Assembly (NCBI RefSeq): GCF_002968835.1
Contig: NZ_PKQK01000001.1
Location: forward strand, 1,674,001 to 1,738,000
DNA length: 64,000 bases
Reading direction: 5' to 3'
Source of the DNA: Paenibacillus sp. PCH8
GTDB lineage: Bacteria; Bacillota; Bacilli; Paenibacillales; Paenibacillaceae
Shown: in pieces, positions 48,856 to 58,268 of the stretch
Numbering within the stretch: position 1 is the first letter of the stretch
Layout: each line of letters starts with the position of its first letter
Translations under genes and position numbers: made by a program
The notes under the pieces: generated by a model
Told to the model about the DNA's origin: nothing
The model's input: the letters and a program-made list of their open reading frames with translations, nothing else
Databases searched by the model: none

Positions 48856-50579
48856 TGAAACTGTTTCGCATGTTGAAGCCTTACCGAATACCGATCTTCT
48901 TCATTTTGGGTCTGGTACTATTACAGTCTCTGGCTGAACTGTACCTGCCTACCCTGATGGCGGATATCGTGAATTACGGCATTATTAAGGGAGATATCTC
49001 TTACATCTGGCAGATTGGTGGCTGGATGCTGGTCATCGCTATTGGAGGAACCATCTGTTCCGTAGTTGCCAGTTATCTATCTTCACGTACGGCAGGCGGA
49101 TTTGCCAAACAACTGCGTAGTAGAGTGTTCCGTCATGTAGAGAATTTCTCCCTACAGGAGTTCGATAAGTTGGGTACAGCATCACTGATCACCCGTACAA
49201 CGAATGATATTACGCAGGTCCAGAACGTATTAACGATGATGCTGCGCATGATGATTATGGCTCCGATGATGTGTATTGGGGGGATCTTCATGGCGGTATC
49301 CCAGGATGCCAAATTGTCGACCATCTTCCTGGTTGTACTGCCTGTACTCGCCGGAGCCATTGCTCTGATCGGTGCGAAGGGTCTTCCGTTGTTCAAAACG
49401 ATTCAGAAAAAGCTGGACCGACTCAACTTGGTACTGCGGGAGCAGTTAACAGGGATTCGCGTCGTTCGTTCCTTCAACCGGGGTGACCATGAGCGTGTTC
49501 GTTTTAATGGAGCTAACAGCGATCTGAGAGATGTTTCGATTAAGGTGAATGTGCTGATGGCGACATTGATGCCTGTGATGATGCTCGTTATGAACTTCTC
49601 GATGATTGCCATCCTTTACTTTGGTGGACAACGCATCGACAGCGGGAATATGGATATTGGTTCACTGATTGCCTTTATTCAGTACGCGATGCAGATCATG
49701 TTCTCCCTGATTATGGTTTCCATTATCTTTGTCATGATTCCGAGAGCTTCTGCTTCGGCTGAGCGGATCAACGAAGTGCTCGACATGCAGCCGGATCTAA
49801 GCAATCCCGAGCAGCCTAACAGCATGAAGTCACTGCAAGGTACGATTGAGTTCGATAATGTTACTTTCCGTTATCCAGGTGCGGAGAATGCGGCTTTGTC
49901 CGGCATTTCATTCACAGCTCGCCCCGGAGAGATGACAGCCATTATTGGTGGTACGGGTTCGGGGAAATCCACATTGCTCAGTCTCATTCCGCGTTTCTAT
50001 GATGTGACAGAGGGCAGTGTCCGGGTAAATGGTACAGATGTGCGCGAACTTCGGCAGGAGGAATTGCGAGCCAAGATCGGTTTTGTACCGCAAAAGGCAG
50101 TCCTCTTCACTGGCACGATTGCGGAGAATATCCGTCACGGGAAAGACGATGCCACCATGGAGGAAGTGGTTCATGCGGCTCGGACAGCTCAGGCAGAGAA
50201 CTTCATCACTGAGATGAAAGATGGCTATGACAGCCCCATTGCACAAGGCGGTAATAACGTGTCTGGTGGACAAAAGCAACGTCTGTCCATCGCTCGCGCA
50301 CTTGTTCGGCGTCCAGAAGTATATATCTTTGATGATAGTTTCTCCGCGCTCGATTTCAAAACAGATGCCCGACTTCGTGCTGCGCTGAAGTCCGAAACGA
50401 CCGAAGCAGCTGTGCTCATTGTAGCCCAGCGAGTAAGCACAGTTAGGGATGCCGATCGCATTCTGGTTATGGATGAAGGCCAAATTGTCGGTTCAGGAAC
50501 ACATAAAGAGCTGTTGGAGCACAATGAAGTGTATCGCGAGATTGTATCCTCCCAGCTGACAGAGGAGGAGATCGCATGA
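48852..50579 (+). CDS. ABC multidrug exporter half-transporter (ATPase fused to permease), subunit 1
   Basis: A 575-residue exporter: six-helix membrane domain (1 to about 310) and ATPase domain with Walker A GGTGSGKST, Q-loop VPQKAVLFTGT, signature VSGGQKQRLSIARAL and Walker B VYIFDDSFSALD. The catalytic Glu after Walker B is replaced by Asp (FDDSF), a hallmark of the degenerate site in heterodimeric exporters such as BmrCD or YfiBC. It therefore pairs with the next gene, which has the normal LDEATS. The start overlaps marR and the stop overlaps the partner start (ATGA). Confidence 0.93.
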   Translation: MMKLFRMLKPYRIPIFFILGLVLLQSLAELYLPTLMADIVNYGIIKGDISYIWQIGGWMLVIAIGGTICSVVASYLSSRTAGGFAKQLRSRVFRHVENFSLQEFDKLGTASLITRTTNDITQVQNVLTMMLRMMIMAPMMCIGGIFMAVSQDAKLSTIFLVVLPVLAGAIALIGAKGLPLFKTIQKKLDRLNLVLREQLTGIRVVRSFNRGDHERVRFNGANSDLRDVSIKVNVLMATLMPVMMLVMNFSMIAILYFGGQRIDSGNMDIGSLIAFIQYAMQIMFSLIMVSIIFVMIPRASASAERINEVLDMQPDLSNPEQPNSMKSLQGTIEFDNVTFRYPGAENAALSGISFTARPGEMTAIIGGTGSGKSTLLSLIPRFYDVTEGSVRVNGTDVRELRQEELRAKIGFVPQKAVLFTGTIAENIRHGKDDATMEEVVHAARTAQAENFITEMKDGYDSPIAQGGNNVSGGQKQRLSIARALVRRPEVYIFDDSFSALDFKTDARLRAALKSETTEAAVLIVAQRVSTVRDADRILVMDEGQIVGSGTHKELLEHNEVYREIVSSQLTEEEIA

Positions 50580-52454
50580 GTGAACGTACAGCAAGCAAAA
50601 CCCCTCGTTCCTCCGGCGGACCAGGTCATCCGGGGGCGGCATGGGCATGCGCCCTCCCGTTGAGAAAGCCAAAGATTTCAAAGGCACACTGCGGCGCCTG
50701 ATTAAGTATCTTCAACCTCACAGTTCTCGTCTGCTAGGTGTGTTGGTTGCTGCCATTCTAAGTACCGTTTTCAGCATCATCAGTCCGAAGGTGATGGCCG
50801 AAGGGACGGATATTCTCAGTCAGGGTGCCATCGCCATCCTTCAGGGTGTGCAGGGGCCGGAATTGATTTTCCTGCTTTGATCAAAGTACTATACTTGCTC
50901 GTTGGACTCTATCTGTTCAGTGCTGCATTTATGTATGTTCAGCAATACCTGATGGCCGGTGTGGCCCAACGGGTTGTCTATGACATGCGTGAGCAGATCA
51001 GTGCCAAGGTTGGACGGCTGCCGCTGAAATATTTTGACTCTCGCACCCATGGGGAGACGTTAAGCCGGGCGACGAATGATGTGGACAACATCAGTAATAC
51101 GCTGCAACAGAGTTTGGCACAGTTTATTACGTCTGTCGTAACTATTGTTGGGGTTATTATCATGATGCTGACGATTAGTCCATGGATGACGTTGATCACC
51201 ATTTTGACGCTGCCATTGAGTGTAGTGGTTGTGGTGTTGGTAGCATCGCGTTCGCAAAAGCATTTTGCTAGTCAACAGAAATCACTCGGTGAGCTGAATG
51301 GACACGTCGAAGAAATGTATACGGGGCACAAGGTAGTCAAGGCCTTTGGACGCGAGGAACGGTCTGTAGAACAGTTCGAGAAGGTCAATGAAGACCTGTA
51401 TGAATCAGGATGGAAAGCTCAATTCATCTCAGGCATTATCATGCCACTCATGAGTTTTGTCGGTAACCTGGGTTATGTGCTGATCTGTGTGGTCGGCGGG
51501 ATCTTCGTTACACGCGGATCTATCTCCATCGGGGATATTCTGGCCTTCACGCAGTACTCCCGTCAGTTCACACAACCGATTAACCAGATTGCGAACATCT
51601 CCAATATCATTCAATCGACGATTGCATCCGCTGAACGGGTATTCGAGTTGCTGGATGAAGAGGAAGAAGTTCCGGAGTCTGGAAAACCTGTGCAATTACA
51701 GCAGCCTCAAGGTGCGGTTGCGTTCAAGGGTGTGAATTTTGGATATAAAGAAAATGAACTGCTCATCCATAATATGAATATTGAAGTGAAACCGGGGCAA
51801 ACGGTTGCTATTGTTGGACCGACCGGAGCAGGGAAAACAACCCTGGTCAATCTCCTGATGCGATTCTACGAAATCCAGGATGGCAACATTACGATTGACG
51901 GTGTCAACATTGAGGATATGGAGCGTGGCAAGTTGCGCGGTCTATTCGGGATGGTGCTTCAAGATACCTGGTTGTTCAACGGAACGATCCGGGATAACAT
52001 CGCCTATGGTCGTGAAGGGGCAACGGAAGAGGAAGTCATCAAGGCGGCGGTTGCCGCACATGCGGACCACTTTATTCGTACACTTCCTGATGGATATGAT
52101 ACGGTGCTCAATGAAGAAGCGTCGAACATCTCCCAAGGGCAGAAGCAGTTGCTCACGATTGCGAGAGCGATTCTGGCGAATCCGGCCATCCTCATTCTGG
52201 ATGAAGCGACGAGCAGTGTGGATACACGGACCGAAGTGTTTATCCAGAAAGCGATGAATGATCTGATGAAGGATCGCACCAGCTTTGTCATTGCTCACCG
52301 ACTGTCCACTATTCGCGGTGCGGATCTGATCCTGGTTATGGATCACGGTAACGTGATTGAACAAGGCAATCATGAGGAATTAATGGCAAGTCAGGGATTC
52401 TATGCGGATCTGTACAACAGTCAGTTTACCGAGCAACAGCCACAGGCGATCTGA
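50576..52454 (+). pseudogene. ABC multidrug exporter half-transporter, subunit 2, frame broken at two G runs
   Basis: Partner of the preceding exporter. The start ATG 50576 overlaps its stop. The frame is lost at GHPG; one extra G in the run 50632-50636 gives HPGGGMGMRPPVEKAKDFKG. The next frame breaks at QGPELIF; one extra G in 50853-50856 gives QGAGIDFPALIKVLYLLVG. The remainder is an intact exporter of normal composition: Walker A GPTGAGKTT, Q-loop LQDTWLFNGT, signature ISQGQKQLLTIARA, Walker B ILILDEATSSVD. Repaired length is about 627 residues. Sequencing error is favoured over true loss. Confidence 0.88.
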
Positions 52455-52474
52455 TTACAGATGTAATTAACAAG

Positions 52475-52514
52475 AATAGCCGGTAGCATCCCCTTTGGGG
52501 TGCTACCGGCTATT
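52475..52514 (+). terminator. Terminator of the ABC exporter operon
   Basis: AATAGCCGGTAGCA (52475-52488) pairs perfectly with TGCTACCGGCTATT (52501-52514), extended by CCCC/GGGG. Confidence 0.88.
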
Positions 52515-52558
52515 TGTCATGTATCCAGAGGATGGACGCTATGATATGACTTGTTCAT

Positions 52559-53149
52559 TTACTGTTCCTTAGACGCTTTGGCAGGCTCATCTGCGCCGTT
52601 GCTGGAGATTGTCTTCACTTCCACCTTTGCATCAACGTTCGTTTCCTCCAGTGCAGACGGAGCCGGTTCACCAGGGATCAATTCGCGCTGCTCGATCATG
52701 CGTTTGACGACTTCATAACAGTCATCAGCATGTTTGTTGCCGACATAACGCATGGCTGTGAAGCTGAGTGCCGCAGCCAATCCCTGTCCTGCAAAGGGGA
52801 CAAATTTGGCGACTGATTTGGTGGCTACTCGTACACCGACTCTTTTCAGAACCTGTACCACCAACTCCTTAGTGATCATACGGCCGATGACCTTGCTTCC
52901 GATGGACATCACGAAACCATAGATCATGGATTTGGTCTCGGGGTCCATGCCGTCCAGCTGTTTTTGTGATAATCCGAATTTATTGTTAATGGCTGGCAAC
53001 AGCTGCATCAACATCCCCACATCAGCGAGTACGTCTGTACCGGGCAGTGGAACGAGTGTTGTACCGGCGGAAGCAGTAGCTCTTTTGCGAACCATCGTGC
53101 GGCATTCCTTGCGAACTTGCTCCAATTGTTCCAACGTTGCCGGAATCAT
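52559..53149 (-). CDS. DUF697-like hydrophobic protein of unknown function
   Basis: A 196-residue protein with hydrophobic stretches. ASAGTTLVPLPGTDVLADVG and MLMQLLPAINNKFGLSQKQL resemble the DUF697/YcjF-like family, and GQGLAAALSFTAMRYVG follows. The acidic C-terminus (about 40 residues) is low in complexity. ATG 53149 is supported by GGAGG 7 bases upstream; the open frame to 53272 is probably not translated. It is convergent with the ABC operon and separated from it by a terminator. Function unknown. Confidence 0.75.
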   Translation of the reverse strand: MIPATLEQLEQVRKECRTMVRKRATASAGTTLVPLPGTDVLADVGMLMQLLPAINNKFGLSQKQLDGMDPETKSMIYGFVMSIGSKVIGRMITKELVVQVLKRVGVRVATKSVAKFVPFAGQGLAAALSFTAMRYVGNKHADDCYEVVKRMIEQRELIPGEPAPSALEETNVDAKVEVKTISSNGADEPAKASKEQ

Positions 53150-53345
53150 AGGAATCCCTCCATTCGTATATGGTATAGATATAACCGTTTTGACTCCATT
53201 TGAATGGGTTCTCTCCAGCAAAATTTGCGGCCTCATGACATAAGGTGTGGAGAAACCTTTTTTCTCATGCATACATCTGGATAAACAAGGAAATGGTTTA
53301 TTAGATAAACGGGTTATCCAGCTATTACGGATGAATGACGATTAA

Positions 53346-53556
53346 GATGCATACCTGGCTGAGAAACCTATTCTGGAAACTCAATATTCCCTGCAAGCCA
53401 AAAATGGAGCATTACCAGCAAAGGTAAGGGGTATTAGAACGGTAAGTTAGTCTATATGGGTATGTCTAAAATGGAAGACCAACGGATGAAGGTACATTCT
53501 ACACGGAGAATAGTAGTGATGGCCCTAATATATCGATTTACATCACTGACGATTAA
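53346..53556 (+). pseudogene. Remnant of a decayed gene
   Basis: Protein-like sequence survives in two frames. One reads DAYLAEKPILETQYSLQAKN then GALPAKVRGIRTVS; the other LYGYV, a stop, then NGRPTDEGTFYTENSSDGPN and ISIYITDD before a TAA (53554-53556). At least one frameshift and one stop separate the parts, and there is no start or binding site. The origin is not recognised. The rest of 53150-53632 shows nothing else. Confidence 0.4.
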
Positions 53557-53632
53557 GTAACCGGTAAGTCATTGCAGAGTCAAATCAAAAATTATAGGAG
53601 CAGATTCCTGTAATCATGATTAGATTTCAACA

Positions 53633-53680
53633 AATAAACCATCGGTGGGTATATTCATTGCATTGGTCCGATGGTTTATT
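53633..53680 (-). terminator. Terminator of the TetR gene
   Basis: AATAAACCATCGG (53633-53645) and CCGATGGTTTATT (53668-53680) form a perfect 13-bp stem just beyond the stop codon. Confidence 0.8.
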
Positions 53681-53704
53681 GGCATGACTGCTTATGATAT
53701 TCAG

Positions 53705-54340
53705 TTATATGTTCTCGTTCCGCCTAACCGCTCCATCCAGAAACAGGGCTACCAGTTCCTGTGCAAGTTCCTCAATGCTGCCGCCATTCATGTTGCGCAC
53801 ATCTTCGCGGTTAGCGAGCATGAGCAGTGACGTAAACGCATGGGCGAGCAGCATGGGACTCGCGGGCCGCAAATAACCGTTGTCCATCTCCTGCTGGAAG
53901 TGGGTGGCGAGCACTTCAAAGATACGCACCTCGGCTTCCCGAATCTGGGCAAGTTGCTCCGTGTCCAGATGTTTCTCGGCTTCTCGCATCATGGTCTCCG
54001 TTTCAATATGGGAGTGTTGCATCTTCGCCTCAGCAACCTTGATCAGCCGCTCTTGTAATGTACCAGGTTCATCCAGCCGGAGCGAAGTCTGCTGCATGCC
54101 CATCGCCATCATGCGGGTAATGGCAGCAGTGAATAGTTCGGCTTTACTGGAGAAATGATAATAGATGGATGCCTTGGTTACGTTACATAACGAAGCAATC
54201 TGCTGAAGCGAGACGGGTTCATAACCGTATTTCATAAACAGACGTGAAGCGGTCATCAATATGTCGAATTGGACAGATGCTTGATCCACACCGGCTTTGG
54301 GCCTGCCCGGGGAGCGGGGAGTGCTTGTTTTTTTGCTCAT
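53705..54340 (-). CDS. TetR family transcriptional regulator
   Basis: A 211-residue repressor with an N-terminal HTH (FMKYGYEPVSLQQIASLCNV, TKASIYYHFSSKAELF) and an all-helical ligand-binding C-terminal domain. It is divergent from an MMPL transporter, and a palindrome overlaps the transporter promoter (54401-54443), so it very likely represses that transporter until a lipophilic substrate binds. AAAGAGGTA precedes ATG 54340. Confidence 0.93.
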   Translation of the reverse strand: MSKKTSTPRSPGRPKAGVDQASVQFDILMTASRLFMKYGYEPVSLQQIASLCNVTKASIYYHFSSKAELFTAAITRMMAMGMQQTSLRLDEPGTLQERLIKVAEAKMQHSHIETETMMREAEKHLDTEQLAQIREAEVRIFEVLATHFQQEMDNGYLRPASPMLLAHAFTSLLMLANREDVRNMNGGSIEELAQELVALFLDGAVRRNENI

Positions 54341-54400
54341 AGTTGCATACCTCTTTTACTTATAATAATCATGGATTAAAAGTGTTCACAAAATTAGGGA

Positions 54401-54443
54401 TTGCATAATTAACCTTCCGGTATATATAATTAACTCAATTATA
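54401..54443 (+). promoter_or_regulatory. MMPL promoter with overlapping TetR operator
   Basis: TTGCAT (54401-54406) and a perfect TATAAT (54425-54430) are 18 bases apart. The palindrome TATAATT-AACTC-AATTATA (54425-54443) covers the -10 box, and ATAATTAAC is repeated 21 bp apart (54405 and 54426). Confidence 0.65.
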
Positions 54444-54515
54444 CTATGACCCGTGGTTCATTGCTACACTATAAATAGGGCTTCATAGAAACAAAACTAG
54501 GGAGATGAAGAGACA

Positions 54516-56759
54516 ATGCAGGAAGGTTCGGGTTACGGCCGCTGGGTTGCTGGCAAACGAAGTAAATGGATCACCCTGTTAGTATGGATCATCATTGCGG
54601 TTGTGCTTGGCATGGTATGGCCTGCTGTAGGTGATCGTGAAACCAATAACGCACAGGATCTGGGTGAATCCAAACCATCGGTTCAGGCAGCTGCACTTGC
54701 CGAGAAGGAATTCCCTGGTGGTAAAGGATTGCCCGCACTGATCGTATGGCGTCAAGCCGGCGGTCTGACGGATGAGCAGATTCAGAACATTCAGGCATTA
54801 ACGGAGCGACTGGATCAAGATCCGGTAGAACAACAGCAGTCCGTTGTGCCACTCTATCAATTGCCACCACAGGCATTAAAAGGCCAGCTTTCGGAAGACG
54901 GAAGCACCTTGGTTATGCCGTTGTTCTTCAATGAGGGTGCTGATGCAGAACAATTGAAGGAAGGCATTGAAGCGCTTGAGCAAAAAACACAAGACATCTT
55001 CGGGGCGAACCCGTTCGATGTAGCTATAGATGATGCCAATACACTGATTGCCCGTGTGACGGGGCCTGTAGGCATATCCATTGATGCGAGCGGACTATTC
55101 TCCTCCGCCGATGTATCCTTGCTCATTGCAACAGTTGTGCTGGTTCTGGTACTTCTGCTGCTGATCTATCGCTCGCCGGTACTCGCGATTATCCCGATTA
55201 TTGCCGTTGGGTTCGCGTATATGGTGACCAGTCCAATTCTTGGATTCATGGCCGATCAGGGCTGGATAACGGTAGACGCACAGTCGATCTCAATCATGAC
55301 CGTGTTGTTATTCGGAGCGGGAACAGACTACTGCCTGTTCATGATCTCCAGATACCGCCAAATTCTCTATCATGAGCCGGACAAAAAGAAAGCCATCTTC
55401 CAGGCAATTACCGGATCTTCCGGCGCCATTGCCATGAGTGGATTCACCGTCGTTGCAGCACTGCTGGTGCTGTTGCTGGCTGAATATGGGGCATATCATC
55501 GCTTTGCCATACCATTCAGTCTGTCCATCTTCATCATGTTTATTGCAAGTCTGACGCTGGTTCCAGCGCTGCTGGCGATCTTCGGCCGAGGTTCGTTCTA
55601 CCCGTTCGTACCGCGTACACATGAGATGGAAGTTGAACGTGCAAAGAAGAAAGGTAAACCGGCTCCCGCCCCGCGCAAAATCAAGGAAAGCTGGATTGGC
55701 CGTATTGTGGTCACCAAACCTTGGACCGTTCTTGCGATTACAGTCGTGTTGTTGGGGGGACTTGCGACATTCTCCACGCAGGTGAAATTCACGTATGATC
55801 TGTTGTCTTCTTTCCCGGAGGATGTACCTTCCCGTGAAGGATTCACCGTTATTGGCGAACAGTTCTCGCAAGGGGAGCTGGCTCCGGTCAAAGTTATTAT
55901 CGATGCTGAGGGCAAAGAAACGGATCTGAAGCAGCGTCTCGAATCGCTGGATTACATTAGCAAAGTAGGCGATGCCCAGCAGGGCGCTGAGAATGCCAAC
56001 ATTACCGCCTTTGATGTGGAATTTAATCTGAATCCATATTCCATGGAGGCCATGCAGCATATTCCGGATCTGCGGGCGACTGCGGAACAGGCGCTTCAAG
56101 ATGCTGGTGTAGCTAATGTGGACAGTCAGGTCTGGATCGATGGTCAGACGGCTGAACAATATGATATCGAAGTGACCGGAGAACGGGATGCCAAGATCAT
56201 TATTCCCGTAGTCATCGGCATGATCACCTTGTTATTGCTGTTATACCTGCGCTCGATTGTAGCAACAGCGTACCTGATCGCGACAGTCGTTCTATCGTAT
56301 TTCTCTGCACTCGGTCTAGGCTGGATCATTATTCACTATGGGCTTGGCGCAGATGCCATTCAGGGAGCGATTCCGCTGTATTCCTTCGTATTCCTCGTCG
56401 CACTGGGTGAAGACTATAACATCTTCATGATCTCGAGTATCTGGCAGAAACGCAAAACGATGCCGCTTCGTCAAGCTATTAGAGAAGGTGTTGGCGAGAC
56501 AAGTTCCGTTATTACATCTGCAGGTCTGATCCTGGCAGGAACATTTGCGGTACTTGCAACATTACCGATTCAAGTATTGGTGCAATTCGGAATTATTACA
56601 GCTGTTGGTGTCCTGCTGGATACTTTCCTGGTTCGTCCGTTCATGGTACCAGCTATCACTGCATTGCTGGGCAAATGGGCTTTCTGGCCAGGCAAGTATG
56701 TTCCGATTGCTGAGAAGGATGAGGAGAAACAAAAACAGAAACAAAACCAGTCCATGTAA
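54516..56759 (+). CDS. MMPL family RND-type transporter
   Basis: A 747-residue membrane protein with about 12 helices and two extracytoplasmic loops, the MMPL/YdfJ layout. Both halves carry the family signature: FGAGTDYCLFMISRYRQIL and VALGEDYNIFMISSIWQKR. Such proton-driven pumps export lipids, siderophores or drugs; the substrate is unknown. The gene is controlled by the divergent TetR regulator and is followed by its own terminator. The C-terminal tail is rich in Lys, Glu and Gln. Confidence 0.93.
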   Translation: MQEGSGYGRWVAGKRSKWITLLVWIIIAVVLGMVWPAVGDRETNNAQDLGESKPSVQAAALAEKEFPGGKGLPALIVWRQAGGLTDEQIQNIQALTERLDQDPVEQQQSVVPLYQLPPQALKGQLSEDGSTLVMPLFFNEGADAEQLKEGIEALEQKTQDIFGANPFDVAIDDANTLIARVTGPVGISIDASGLFSSADVSLLIATVVLVLVLLLLIYRSPVLAIIPIIAVGFAYMVTSPILGFMADQGWITVDAQSISIMTVLLFGAGTDYCLFMISRYRQILYHEPDKKKAIFQAITGSSGAIAMSGFTVVAALLVLLLAEYGAYHRFAIPFSLSIFIMFIASLTLVPALLAIFGRGSFYPFVPRTHEMEVERAKKKGKPAPAPRKIKESWIGRIVVTKPWTVLAITVVLLGGLATFSTQVKFTYDLLSSFPEDVPSREGFTVIGEQFSQGELAPVKVIIDAEGKETDLKQRLESLDYISKVGDAQQGAENANITAFDVEFNLNPYSMEAMQHIPDLRATAEQALQDAGVANVDSQVWIDGQTAEQYDIEVTGERDAKIIIPVVIGMITLLLLLYLRSIVATAYLIATVVLSYFSALGLGWIIIHYGLGADAIQGAIPLYSFVFLVALGEDYNIFMISSIWQKRKTMPLRQAIREGVGETSSVITSAGLILAGTFAVLATLPIQVLVQFGIITAVGVLLDTFLVRPFMVPAITALLGKWAFWPGKYVPIAEKDEEKQKQKQNQSM

Positions 56760-56774
56760 TGCATGGATGGGTAG

Positions 56775-56812
56775 AATGGACAGCTGGGCTTCGAGCCTGC
56801 TGTCCATTTCTT
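56775..56812 (+). terminator. Terminator after the MMPL gene
   Basis: AATGGACAGC (56775-56784) pairs perfectly with GCTGTCCATT (56799-56808), followed by TCTTTT. Confidence 0.85.
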
Positions 56813-57028
56813 TTGGAACAATGGCGAAGAATAGATTCGGATGGGATGCTGCTGAGATGGAATGGTGGAACTGTAAAAAATCCTCAGAATGTGCCGTGGT
56901 CCTTGTTTTCTTAAATTGCTGAAGGTTTACGCGGCTCATGGTTTTGGGACATAATAGAGGAAGCGTCGGCTTAGGGCAGACGGATGAATGAACAACAATG
57001 GGACAACCAGGGAAGGATGAGAGCAAGC

Positions 57029-57982
57029 ATGACGAACCAACTTAATGTGTACTTTAACCATGACGGCGGTGTGGATGACCTCGTATCGCTGTTCATGCTT
57101 CTGCAAATGGACAATGTACATGTAACCGGCGTATCGGTTATTCCGGCAGACGGATATCTGGAGCCTGCAACAGATGCCAGCCGCAAAATTATCGATCGCT
57201 TCGGTACATATTCCGTAGAGGTATCCAAATCCAATTCCAGAGGAAAGAATCCATTTCCTGCGGCGTGGAGACTGCATTCCTTCTACGTAGATGCACTTCC
57301 TGTACTGAACGAGTCTGGCAAAATGGAAGCACCACTTTCTTCCGTTCCGGCACATCAGCATCTGATCGAGAAAGTGCGCAGTACCGAAGGCAAAACGTTG
57401 CTGTTGTTCACAGGTCCATTGACGGACCTTGCGCGAGCACTGGACGAAGCGCCAGACATTGAAGAGAAAATCGACAAGCTGGTCTGGATGGGTGGCACAT
57501 TCGAGCGTGGTAACGTAGAAGAGCCTGAGCATGACGGCACCGCAGAATGGAACGTATTCTGGGACCCGGAAGCGGCTTACCGTGTATGGCAGAGCGGCAT
57601 CCAGATTGATCTGGTTGCACTGGAAAGTACCAACAAAGTACCTCTGACTCCAGCCGTTCGTAACCGCTGGGCAGCAGAACGTCGCTTCGAAGGCGTAGAT
57701 TTCCTGGGGAACTGTTATGCGGGATGTCCGCCACTGGTGTACAGTGAGACGAATTCCACGTATTATCTGTGGGATGTGCTGACAACGGCTTCCGTTGGAC
57801 GCGAGGATATCGTGAAGAAGAAAACCGTCAACTGTATTGTCATCCCGGATGGTCCGAGCCAGGGCCGCACGGTGGAGCAAGCCGACGGACGTCCAGTACA
57901 ACTGGTGTATGATACCGATCCTGAAGCCTTCTTCACGTACATGACGGATTTGGGTAAAAAAGCTGCTCCGCAGCGTTACTAA
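57029..57982 (+). CDS. Nucleoside hydrolase (IUNH family)
   Basis: Cleaves the N-glycosidic bond of nucleosides to base and ribose. The calcium-binding N-terminal motif is NHDGGVDDLVSLFMLL, a variant of the usual DTDPGxDD, and TGPLTDLARAL, LVWMGGTFERGN and EWNVFWDPEAAYRVW follow the family. The 317-residue version starts at ATG 57029, with AAGGATGAG upstream; ATG 56984 is a longer alternative. Single gene. The altered metal-site motif leaves the substrate uncertain. Confidence 0.88.
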   Translation: MTNQLNVYFNHDGGVDDLVSLFMLLQMDNVHVTGVSVIPADGYLEPATDASRKIIDRFGTYSVEVSKSNSRGKNPFPAAWRLHSFYVDALPVLNESGKMEAPLSSVPAHQHLIEKVRSTEGKTLLLFTGPLTDLARALDEAPDIEEKIDKLVWMGGTFERGNVEEPEHDGTAEWNVFWDPEAAYRVWQSGIQIDLVALESTNKVPLTPAVRNRWAAERRFEGVDFLGNCYAGCPPLVYSETNSTYYLWDVLTTASVGREDIVKKKTVNCIVIPDGPSQGRTVEQADGRPVQLVYDTDPEAFFTYMTDLGKKAAPQRY

Positions 57983-58026
57983 TTCAGCCAGCCGCAAGGC
58001 TTGGCCCATTAAAGCTACGACCAAAT

Positions 58027-58094
58027 AAAGCCGCACGTCAGTGTATTCGGTAAAGGGGCCACCCTTTAATCTGGATTTCTGCCATGCGGCTTTT
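58027..58094. terminator. Hairpin between convergent genes
   Basis: AAAGCCGCA (58027-58035) pairs with TGCGGCTTT (58085-58093), with an inner AAAGG/CCTTT stem, between the nucleoside hydrolase and chemoreceptor genes. Nothing else was recognised up to 58268. Confidence 0.65.
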
Positions 58095-58268
58095 GGTATT
58101 GGTATGGACGGGTTTGCCAGTAATTACTTGGCTGGCCTTTGGTGTAAGGACGCTTGGGTATGCGAGCGAGCCGAGGGGATGATTATATAATATCTCTTGA
58201 TCGCCTCTGTCATGTCTCTACTGCCCGCCCCTGAGAATTCCTGTATTGTACGCTGAGCAGCATTCGCT

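Noticed and set aside
55308..56159. Minus-strand frame of 283 codons inside the MMPL gene
   Set aside because: Antisense shadow of transporter sequence with no binding site and no recognisable domain.
56936..58036. Long minus-strand open frame of 366 codons opposite the nucleoside hydrolase gene
   Set aside because: It is the antisense shadow of a well-supported gene, has no binding site, and its translation shows no family motif.
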